Below the pieces are notes generated by a model. That model did not search any database. It had not been told where the DNA came from and was given only the letters and a program-made list of their open reading frames with translations. DNA of 64,000 nt, from positions 620,001 through 684,000 of the forward strand of contig JAFKAC010000010.1 of the NCBI GenBank assembly GCA_025766275.1, written 5' to 3'. Every line of letters starts with the position of its first letter. The first letter of the stretch is position 1. Shown here one piece after another: positions 53,736-63,969 of this stretch. The stretch is from Lactarius indigo (lineage: Eukaryota; Basidiomycota; Agaricomycetes; Russulales; Russulaceae). A program made the position numbers and the translations under genes.

Positions 53736-53740
53736 CTATC

Positions 53741-54175
53741 TGTTACGGTTCCGAGGGACCGTACGTTGACTGAGTCACGTGGAGCTGGGCTCAACACGTA
53801 GCGTAGAGTCGGGACTCGTGTTTTAGCACAAGTCAAGATTCGGGGAGTTTCTAGGCTCAACTCAAAGAGTATCGCTAGAGAGAGGGGAGGGCACGCGGGT
53901 TCTGAGACAAGACAAGCTAGGTCGGATTCAAGAACTAAGAGTAGACAAGAATTGTACTACTCGTTGTACTACGTCTTTATACTCGTACAGACTGGGGTTT
54001 TCGGGGGCCGTTTTCTACATGCCACGTCACTTATCTCTGCTACGTAGTCGATTCGTGATTCGAGCACCATAAGGCGTGCTTAAGACGATACTAAGGTTCT
54101 GCAAAACTTACGGGGTTGGTACGAGTTGGCCGCGCGTCGCGTGACGTGACGTCACGATGTCACGTGACCGTGACA
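53741..54175 (-). repeat. Element D2 3' LTR
   Basis: 435 bp. On the minus strand it starts TGTCACGGTCACGTGAC, CpG-rich in contrast to the TG/CA-rich D1 LTRs. Contains the primer partner at 53937-53946. Confidence 0.95.
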
Positions 54176-54188
54176 TAGCCCCCCTACT
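54176..54188 (-). promoter_or_regulatory. Polypurine tract of element D2
   Basis: The minus strand reads AGTAGGGGGGCTA immediately before the LTR, like D1. Confidence 0.78.
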
Positions 54189-54282
54189 AGGTCGAGTCGC
54201 CTCGACTCGCGTTACCGGTGGCGTGAGTGAAATCGTAGTCGTGTCTGAAAATATAATGTTCGGGGCATCGGTATGGGTCGCC

Positions 54283-57200
54283 TCACCGTTGAGCGCGAAG
54301 TCGCGCGGTAGCCTGAGTGGCTCGTTCACGATCGACCGCGCGTCCGAGGACTGCGAGCCAGGCGCAGTACGTGTTTGCGTGCGCCGTAGTGGTCGATACG
54401 TGGCAAACGCGGCGGTCAGCGCATTTGGCGTGCGGCGTATGACATTCGAATGTCAGGTGCTCCATGCTGTCGCACCACGTACATGTCGGGAGACCTGCGC
54501 GACTGTAAATGGACGCGCGTTGATCGGCGTTGGAGTTGTGAGTTTCGCTGTTGTTAGTGGTCGAAGGTGGTGCTGTGACGATTTCTCCGGATTCGACCTC
54601 GTGCAAGTCGGGCGAAACTGATCGCGTCGGTTCGTCGTGCAACTGTGGGAAGGTAGTGCGGCGGGGGTGAGCGGTTACCGCTTCGGCGAACGTGCGGGGT
54701 AGAGTTCGAGGGGGAATCGGGAGGATTTGCTCGGCCATGCATACGGCGCGGTGGTGTCGGAGACGAGGGTCCGAGACGCCGTCGTGTGTGAATACACTAG
54801 CGAGGGCCGTTGGCATCGGTTTCGGAAGGTACGGCGTCAAGCGGGTAACCGCACAGGCGTCCAGAATGCGCTTGTCGATATCGGCTGCGTTGTTGGCCCA
54901 GTCTACCATGCTGTGTTCGGCTTCCCTTAATCGCATCGAAAGGAGTTGTTGGTGCTGTACTGATTCTCTGAGTCGATGGATGTCTGCGCTCAAACCGGGA
55001 TCAGCGAGTCGTCCTAGTGCTTTGTCGATATTGGCACGGGCTGGGTGGTCCGGGCGAAAGATGTCGATGAACTCTTTCTCCAGTATTCGCGGCTGAATGT
55101 CAGGACGGGGGCGTGCTGTCAACTCGGCGTAGTAGAAGGGTTTGTTGCGTCCCTCGGTAGCAATGACGATGGGCTGCCCACGGCCATTGATGACGAACTG
55201 TAGATAAGCTGCGTTCCTTCGTTCCCCGTCAGAGTATGGTATCTCGACCTGATAGGGATGCTCTGGCAATACTTTCTGCCAGTCGCCGGGGGGTGGTGAC
55301 ACATCTGAGCTCGGTCGCGGTGGCAGGGGGTGGACTGGTCGAGTACTTTCGCGTCCTGCGATTTCTTCAAGCGCCTCTCGCCGTAGGCGTTGCTGGCGTC
55401 GCTGTTTAGCCTGTGAGTGGCGGTAGTGATTGCCATCGTCCCCGATATGCGTGCTTAGTCCCCACATATCTTCGCGCGAGCGTGGCGAGTTCAGAAGAGC
55501 GTTGTAGGACGGGCCCACCTTTGCCCACTCGTTTACTTCTTGGTCGATACGTCGATTGACGTCGTCCGGGAGGTCTCGAGCGGCGATGACGGGGAACTGT
55601 GGGGGGTGTCTGTCCATGGCTGAGATGATAGCGTTTATGCTGGTCTGTGTTCTGTCTTTATATCGTTGTATCAGCTCAGGAGTGCGTAAGTTCGAGACTG
55701 GTTCCCAGCTATCGTGAGCTGCGGAAAACCCCTTCCACCTCACCAAATATTGCGGCGTCTTCTTACGACCGTGCGTTCAATAATCGAGAAGGTCTTCTAC
55801 TTCCCATTCGGGTTCGCCGTCTATAAGTTCCGGGGGGGGGTGTACTTCCTTCTTATCGTTCATGATGGTTTCCTGGTATGGGGTGAGTAGTCCCGCGTGA
55901 ACGACGTCATGCATCTTCCAGTGAGCGGGAAGCTGAAGTCGATAAGCCATGTCGGATACTCGTTGCGTGATTAAGAAGGGGCCATATCGTCGAGGAGACA
56001 GTTTGACCGATGGGTGTGTGGTTCTGATATTTGTGGCGTCTAGCCATACCTTATCGCCCAATCGATAGGGTTGATAGCGTGGCGATTCTGTGACCCATCG
56101 TAGTTGCGTTGCCCTCATCGCGGCTTGTGCGTTTGCTCGTGCTTCCGTCAGTTCCGCCAGGCGTTGGTCGGCCGTGGGAGACAGTGTCGGGGTTTTTGGC
56201 TGATGGACAGTTGGCACGAAGCCCATAATCAATTCGAATGGCGTTTTTCGAGTGGTTTCCGAGGGCCAAGCATTAGTGGCGTACTGTGCGATAGGTAGCA
56301 TTGCGGCCCACTGGTCTTGTTGGTAATTAGCATAAATCCTTAAGTATTGCTCTAATTTTTGGTTAGTTCGTTCCGACTGTCCGTCGGTACGTGGATGGTA
56401 CGCAGAGCTTATGTTTTGCTGTACGTTCAAGGCAGAACATAGATTCTTTGCTAGTGATGCCGTAAAGTGGGGATCGCGATCGGATATGACCTTTTCTGGC
56501 AGTCCATAATGTGGTAGTACGTGTCGAATATAGGCCTGTGCTGTTTCTTCCGTACCGAATTTCTCTTTCCAGGGAATGAATATATTGGCCTTCGAACAGC
56601 CTTGATCGGTGATGGTAAGAATTGCATCGAAGCCATACGATTTTGGTAACTTGACGATGAAATCGAGTGCTATAACTTTGAATGGTAAGGGCGTTCCTTC
56701 TGGATAGATGGGCGATAATGGTACGCGTGGTCGATTTGTGAGGTTTTTACTGGCCTGACACGCGATGCATCCCTTGACGTATTCGATTACATCGTGTTTC
56801 ATAGCTGGCCACCAGTAGTGTTTTTGTATGGCTGCTAGTGTGTTAGATTGTCCGGGATGTCCTGCGGTGGGAAGATCGTGAAACGATCGAATTACCCCCC
56901 TCCTCAAGGAGGTGTCGTCCACGATCACTAATCTGCCAAGGTAGAAGCAGAGTCCCGTCGAGTCGTGTGTGAGCGGGAGGCGAATGGTCGACGCGAAAGA
57001 AGGATGAGCACGTTGGGCGGCGCGACATTGATCGTCTAGAGTGGTAACGTGGGCGACGTTGACGAAGAGTGAAGGAGGGAGCACAGTGACGTGCTGGTTG
57101 TCGAGTTCGTCTGTGACAAGGGCAGGGTGACGGGACAGGGTGTCTGCGTGAAGAGTAGGCCCCGGAACGTGTCGAAGCATGATGTTGTAGTCGGCGAGGA

Positions 57201-60200
57201 TGTTGATCAGTCGTGCGACACGATGATTGATGTTCTGGGGAGCCCGATAGTGGAGCAAGTTCTGATGATCTATGAGGACCGTAATGGGGTGTTGCGCGGC
57301 AACCAACAGATGACGCCAATGTTCGAGGCCGCGAATGAGTGCAAGTAGTTCGCGATCGTAGACATCGTAGTTACGTTCGGCGGAACTCAAGGACTGAGAG
57401 AAATAGCCCACGACTTGAGGTTTCTTTCGTCCGTCTAGCTGAGACAGGATGGCCCCGATAGCATATAGGGATGCGTCCGTCTGCAACTGAAAGGGTAACG
57501 AGATGTCGGGCTGTCGGAGAGCAGGTCGCGAGCATGCGATGCTGATGAGCGTATTTAACGCTTCCGAGCACTCGGTGGTCCATACGAAAGGGACGTCTTT
57601 CCGTAACAAGTGTGTGAGTGGACGTGCGAGTTCCGCATAGCGCGGGATAAATGGGCGTTGGTAACCTAACACCCCTAGTGTGCTGCGCAGTTGTTTAATC
57701 GATGTGAGTGTTCGTGGCCAGTCTCGTAGTCCTGAGACTTTGTCATCGCCCATTTGAATGGTCCCGTTGGCAATGGTCATGCCTAAATAGTCAATTTCGG
57801 TCCGTTCGAACGCGCACTTGGACAATTTTAAAAAGTAGCTTTCGTCTAAGAGCGTCTGTAACACTTGTCCCACAATGTGTCGATGATGATGGAAATCGGT
57901 GATGGTGGCCACGAGGATGTCGTCCATATAGATGAAAAGTTCGGTCGGGTACTTGAGTAATAAATTTCGAAAGATGCGGTTCATTGCTCGAACGAACGTG
58001 GCGGGGGAGTTGGTCAGTCCGAAGTACATTACCATCGGTTCGAATAACCCTCGTGGCGTTTTGAACGCAGCCTTCCACTGGTCACCGTCGCGAATTCGAA
58101 TATTATTGTACCCCCACCGTATGTCGAATTTCGTGAACAATGTTTTGTCGGCCAGTTGATCTAGCAGATTTGAGATAAGAGGTATCGGGTACGTATCTTT
58201 CAACGTGATCTGATTGAGTGGCTTGTAATCTTGCACTGGGCGGAGTTTTCCGTCCTTTTTCTTGAGGAAGAAAAAGGACGACGCATAAGGTGATTTGGAT
58301 TCGCGAATATACCCCTTTTCCAAGTGCTCTTTTAAGAATTCGTCTAAGTGCGTTAATTCCTTGGCATTGAGTGGGTATATTTTGCATTTCAGTGTGGCCG
58401 GGGCATCGGGTAAGAGGGTTATCGCGTGGTCATCTTCTCTGATAGGTGGGAACCGGTTAGCGGCTTCTTCCGAAAAGACGGTTGCCCAGGATTTGTAATG
58501 TTCGGGTAGTACGTCGTTTTCCTTGAGTGCCCTTTCCGCCATCTGTTGCGCGATGGTCTCGATGCGAGTTATTCGTTCCACGACCATTTTTCGTGATTCT
58601 CCCTGAAGTTGATTGGTCGACCAATTAATTTGTGGATTGGTTTCCCTAAACCAGGGATGGCTGAGTATCATGCGCGGTCGTCCTAGGTGAGTAACGTATA
58701 ACAGGGTGTCGTATCGTTGCGTTCCCCACGTGATGCTGACCCGGCAGGCCTTTGTAATGGTGCCATGTTCATTACGAGTTCCATCAACGTTGTACACCAG
58801 TCGTCCATCGACGGTCGTGGTTTGGATATCGAGTGCTTTGGTACATTCCTCATCGATGAAGTTGTCCGAGGCCCCGGAGTCGAGTAATGCAGGGATCATG
58901 GTTGTGGTATCGGCGATGGGCATATCGATGGTAAGTGCGTCACTTGAAGTACTCTGAATGGCATTAATTTCTGTTGTTTCGTCCTCGTCCTCTTCGTCTA
59001 GACTAGCTTCCATTAGTAGCTGAGAGATCATGTCTTTTCGCTGAGCGACAGACAACCCCAGTACGCCCGTCATTAAGGTTTCTACGGACGTTTCTTGTTT
59101 GACGGGTATTGGTGCGGTTATGGTTACGACCTCGTTAACACGCGCCGGTGTCCTTTTATTCGGGCAGTCGCGAGAGAGATGTCCGGTTTTTTTACAGCGG
59201 AAGCACAAGCCTTCTTTTCGACATCGGTCCATTTCTGCAAGTTCCTGGGGTGTTCGCGTACGAGGAACGTATGTTTGTGTGGCATCCACCTCCATAGGTA
59301 CCACTTGATCGTTCCGGTTTACTGGCTTCGGTGGTCGCGTGTTTTGGACTGGGATTACGTTTGTTCTCCCGATTTGCGCGATACAGTTAGTGATCGTTCG
59401 ATATCGTTGGATTTCCTCTCGGGTCGCGTCTTCCCAGTCCTGCATGGTGACTGGCATCTTACTTCGTTTGAGACAAGATACTAACAGCCCCTTGCGCAGT
59501 CCTCGACGAAATAGGTCAACGGTTCCCTTCTGGGTCAGATCCCAGTCTGCTGCTTCGGCGAGTTGTTTGAAGGTTGCGATGTACTCGTCTATTTCTTCGC
59601 CTTTCATGGTGAGCGCAGTCAATTTTGCATAGGCGTTTTGCTGACTCAAGGTGTCCGTCCAAGCGTTTTCGAAGTCAGTTACGAAATCGGTCCATAACGT
59701 TTCGCTGGTTTCCGCAACAGGATTTGTAGGATCGTTGATTTTCTGTTCAAGCTTCTTATCCTGTGCTTGATTCCAACTTTCCACTGTTCGTCCTCTGATT
59801 AATGTGAGTGCGAGAGCTACTCGTTGGTAAGGGATAACCATTCTTTCGTTTGTACGATTGACTCGTCGGTATTGATTGAACTCGTGTAAGAACTGTCGAC
59901 TTCTGTCTCAACTGCCGTCGAAGAATGCCGGAGCTGCCCCTTGCAGGGGACCAGTGATAGTTGTCGTGCTACTTCCGCTTCCACTAGCCATTGGTGTAAT
60001 TGATGGGGTGGTTGTCAAGGTGCCGGGAACTGGGACTAATTGAGGTGATTTCCTTTTTCCTTTTTGTTTCGCGAGTTGGCGTTTATGCTCGGTCCAGTTA
60101 TAGGCGGGTACTGCACTAGTTTGTTGTCGACGTTTTAGACCCCACAGGAGTGGTTCGTCTACGCGCGCGTTTGTATATGTGTACCACCCGGTGTTCTCGA

Positions 60201-60432
60201 AATATACTTCGTACCAGTCGTTTTCGTCTGCTGCAAATTCAACGTCCAAGGCCGGGCTGGGGTCTCGTCGTACGATGTATCCTCGTCCTGATACCCAATC
60301 GATTCCCCCGGTTACGATGTCCTGTAAGTTCTGGGTGTCGCGTCTGATGACTAGTCGTTTTACGGTTGGGTCGTGGTCTGCCGGTTCTGGTTCAAAGTAA
60401 GCGTGGGTTCGATCGAGAGCCACGATGATCAC
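54283..60432 (-). pseudogene. Element D2 Gag-Pol polyprotein with two TGA stops
   Basis: One frame of about 2050 codons. The N-terminal Gag region (to 59911) and capsid (LTLIRGRTVESWNQAQ) lead to a knuckle CFRCKKTGHLSRDC (about 59170-59215) and protease LLDSGASDNFID (about 58880). Reverse transcriptase has YMDD at 57919-57930; RNase H, an HHCC/DDE integrase (about 56100-56980) and a chromodomain (PQYLVRWKGFSAAHDSW, about 55700-55760) follow. The C-terminal extension holds the post-chromodomain module and a second knuckle-like CTWCDSMEHLTFEC (about 54440-54485). TGA at 59908-59910 and 55777-55779 interrupt it; each is one base from CGA. The first codon of the open Gag block is GTG (60432); no ATG precedes it. 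Gag and Pol share one frame, unlike B and C. Confidence 0.92.
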
Positions 60433-60510
60433 GCGTCCGTCTGGGACTGTCCGTGCTGTTTCAACTTGTTCCGGGAACGCCTTTCGCCTCGTTCAGCGGC
60501 AGAGTAGAAG

Positions 60511-60520
60511 GTCTACTCTT
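60511..60520 (-). promoter_or_regulatory. Self-primer binding site, element D2
   Basis: The minus strand reads AAGAGTAGAC two bases after the 5' LTR, complementary to GTCTACTCTT in that LTR (window 60718-60727). Same pair as D1. Confidence 0.8.
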
Positions 60521-60521
60521 A

Positions 60522-60956
60522 TGTTACGGTTCCGAGGGACCGTACGTTGACTGAGTCACGTGGAGCTGGGCTCAACACGTAGCGTAGAGTCGGGACTCGT
60601 GTTTTAGCACAAGTCAAGATTCGGGGAGTTTCTAGGCTCAACTCAAAGAGTATCGCTAGAGAGAGGGGAGGGCACGCGGGTTCTGAGACAAGACAAGCTA
60701 GGTCGGATTCAAGAACTAAGAGTAGACAAGAATTGTACTACTCGTTGTACTACGTCTTTATACTCGTACAGACTGGGGTTTTCGGGGGCCGTTTTCTACA
60801 TGCCACGTCACTTATCTCTGCTACGTAGTCGATTCGTGATTCGAGCACCATAAGGCGTGCTTAAGACGATACTAAGGTTCTGCAAAACTTACGGGGTTGG
60901 TACGAGTTGGCCGCGCGTCGCGTGACGTGACGTCACGATGTCACGTGACCGTGACA
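60522..60956 (-). repeat. Element D2 5' LTR
   Basis: 435 bp, apparently identical to the 3' LTR. Confidence 0.95.
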
Positions 60957-60961
60957 CTATC

Positions 60962-63900
60962 GGTCCAATCAGCGCGAGGATTGAACCCTGATAAGAGGAA
61001 GAAGGGGGACTCCCGCGTAGTTTCGTTAGGCCAGTTGTTATGCGTGAATTCTGCCATAGGCAGATAACGAACCCAGTCGTCCTGCTGTTCATTTACCCAA
61101 AAACGGAGATACTGCTCCAGCCACTGGTTTGTTCGTTCTGATTGGCCGTCCATCCTGGGATGATAAGCGGTTGAGATATTTTGGCTGATGCCAAGGATTT
61201 TGCATATCTCTCGCATGAACTTGGATGCAAAGCAGGGGTCTCGATCACTGATAACACACGAGGGGAGTCCAAATTGTGGGAAAACGTGGGAGACGTACAG
61301 GGCAGCCGTTCCCTCAGCCGTTATTTCTTCACTGCAAGGGATGAAGACGGCAGCTTTGGTACAGTCATGATCTGTTACCATCAGAATAGAGTCGTAACCA
61401 CGAGAAACAGGGAGTTTGGTAATAAAATCCACTGCAATAGTCTCAAATGGCAGGGCTTCCGGTTTAGGATAAATAGGCTGCAATGGCACCTTAATGGGAC
61501 GGAGATTGACTTTGTGTCGCTGGCATTCGGCACAGCCTTTGACGTAGTCCACAATGTCGTTCTTCATTTGTGGCCACCAGTAGTGTCGTTCAGTAAGTTG
61601 AAGAGTGCGTTTGATACCAGGGTGGCCATAAACAGGAGAGTTGTGGTGGGTGGCGATAATAGTACGTTTGTTGTGAATGCCACCAGTGACCACTCGTCGC
61701 CCGTCTTTGTACCATGTTCCTTTGATGTCTTTTAGTTTGTGAGCATTGACCCAAGGCTTCAACTTATCTGTGTCTTGTTTGTAAATGGGGTGTTCCGGGG
61801 TCATTTCTACTGGTAATATTTTGGGTCTCCAGTGTGGGTGTTGCGGTTCTTCCATTGTGGTGGCGCGTGCAAAGACATTTTCTGGTAACACCGTTACCCC
61901 TTCATTGTCATTCTCCCCTTGGTTGTAGTCCGGCCTCTGTGATAATGCGTCAGCGCGTCCATTGGAAGTACCTTTGATGTGGTGAATCTCAAAATCGTAT
62001 TCTGAGAGTTTGAGTACTTCCCTGGCTACGCGTCTGCTGATCTTTTGCGGCAATTTCCAGTACTGTAGGTTGAGGTGGTTGGAGAATACTTTAATCTTAT
62101 GGGGAGAGCCTGCTAAGAGGGGTCTCCAGTGTCGAAAGGCTTTGACTATTGCCAGGAGTTCGAGATCGTAGATGTCGTAATTTCGTTCGGCTTCATTGAG
62201 GGTGGATGAATAGTACCCGATGGGATGTCGTTTACCATCCGCTTTCCGCTGAAGAAGGACTGCACCCGTGGTGAAACCGGATGCGTCAACTTCTAATTCG
62301 AATTGCTGGGTAAGATCTGGGTGCGCCAGGACGGGTTCGCTAGTGACAAGGGTTTTAAGGTCTTGGAATGCCTTTTCTTCTTCAGTTCCCCAATGCCATT
62401 CAATGTTTTTGTGCGTAAGTTTGTTAAGTGGTCGTGCTTTGGTTGCGAAACCTCGTATAAAGGGTCGGTAAAAATTGCAAAAACCGAGAAAGGAGCGGAC
62501 GTCCTTGACCTTGGTTGGCATAGGCCAATCTTTAATACTGGAAATTTTGATGGGGTCCATGTGTGTCACCCCCTTTTCAAGGATTACCCCCAGGTAATCC
62601 ATACGTGGGGAATGGAAAAGACACTTTTTGAGTTTGTAATAAAGATCATGTTCCGCAGATACGCGGAGTACGTCTTTGACGGCTTCTATGTGATCAGGTA
62701 ATGAGTGGTTTAGTCCTGTAGCGATGCCAATATCATCCATGTAAACTCGAATAACGGTGCCTCATTTTTCGTGTTTTGCGATAATATCCCTGAAGATGAA
62801 ATTCATCATCGTCTGGAATGTTGCTGGAGAGTTGGTTAAGCTGAAAAACATCACCGTAGGTTCGAATAGACCATAACACGTTTTAAACGTGGCCTTTTCC
62901 TCGTCTCCTTCCTTGATACGTACGTTGTTGTACCCCCAGCGAACGTCAAGCTTGGTGTAGATGTGTGCGTTGCTGAGATTGGTAATAAGATCGGAAATGA
63001 GAGGGAGCGGGTATTGGTTGCAGATGGTAACAGCATTAATTTTTCGATAGTCTTGTACGGGTCGTAGCTTGCCATCCTTCTTTTTGATAAAGAAGAAGGA
63101 CGATGCGTATGGAGATTTGGAGGGTCGTATATACCCCTTTTTCAGCTGTTCGTCGATCCATTCGTGCAACTTCTTGTCTTCCTCTTGAGTCATGGGGTAT
63201 ATCTTGCAATCGATTGCATTGGCTGTCCCTGGTTTGAATTCGATAGCGTGATCCCAGGGCCTGCTGGGTGGAAACCTGTCTGATGCCTCTTCACTGAAGA
63301 GACGTTCAAATTTGCGATATTCAGGGGGTAACTCAGCTTTAGTAACGTATTGTTGAGCAGCAATGGCAAGGTCGGTGGCGGTAGCCCTAATTCGGCATCC
63401 CTCTTCAAATTGTTGTCGCTGTTCGTCTGTAATGACACAGGAGTGTACCACTTCATACTCGTCGTTCTGGACAGTGGTTGTTGCGATTATTGGCGTCGTT
63501 TTGAGGTAGGGGTTAGTTGACCGAATGATAATGGGGAGCATATCTTCGTGAATGGCAGCCTGTGACCATTTGATATGGGGGTCATAGATGGCAAGCCAGG
63601 GATATCCTAGTACGATATCTTCATTTCCAATGTCTGTAATAAGGAAACGTATTTCCTTATGAATTCCTTTAGTTTGGATGTCGACATCAGTGTAGTGAGT
63701 GATACGCCCCGACTTGTTTTCTGTATTGTCAATGTTCCATATTTTCTTTGGGACGTCAAGTAGTTTGGTCCCAAGTCCCATCCTTTTTGCGAAGGAGGGT
63801 TTCATGAAACAATGGGTTGCTCCTGAGTCAACTAGTGCTCGTATGTCGGCCATTGCGTAACTGGTGCGAATCGATACTGGAACTCTCATAGAATGATAGC

Positions 63901-63969
63901 GAGTCATGATTACACTGTTACAATTAACCGCCCTCACCCAGGCCGATGGGTTCAGGCATCCTGAAAACC
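60962..63969 (-). pseudogene. Element B2 Pol: protease to integrase
   Basis: Two in-frame blocks (62762-63982 and down to 60962) cover protease (ALVDSGATHCF, about 63830), reverse transcriptase (YMDD near 62738), RNase H, and the integrase zinc region and catalytic core, in the same order as element B. A TGA at 62762-62764 interrupts AKHEKRGTVIRVYMDD, where relatives have Arg. Integrase E lies in DGQSERTNQW. It enters from Gag through the slippery site at 63964-63970. Confidence 0.92.

Larger units (their letters stand above)
53741..60956 (-). mobile_element. Ty3/gypsy chromodomain element D2, youngest insertion
   Basis: 7216 bp with 435-bp LTRs (53741-54175 and 60522-60956), which I could not tell apart at any base. 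They are flanked by the duplication CTATC (53736-53740 and 60957-60961). A single Gag-Pol frame runs through it, broken only by two TGA codons. It is inserted in the integrase of B2. Confidence 0.96.

Noticed and set aside
55777..59910. TGA readthrough (programmed recoding) as the meaning of the TGA codons
   Set aside because: The TGA codons fall at different, functionally random places in each element and usually correspond to Arg in relatives, so mutation is simpler. Not fully excluded for D2.
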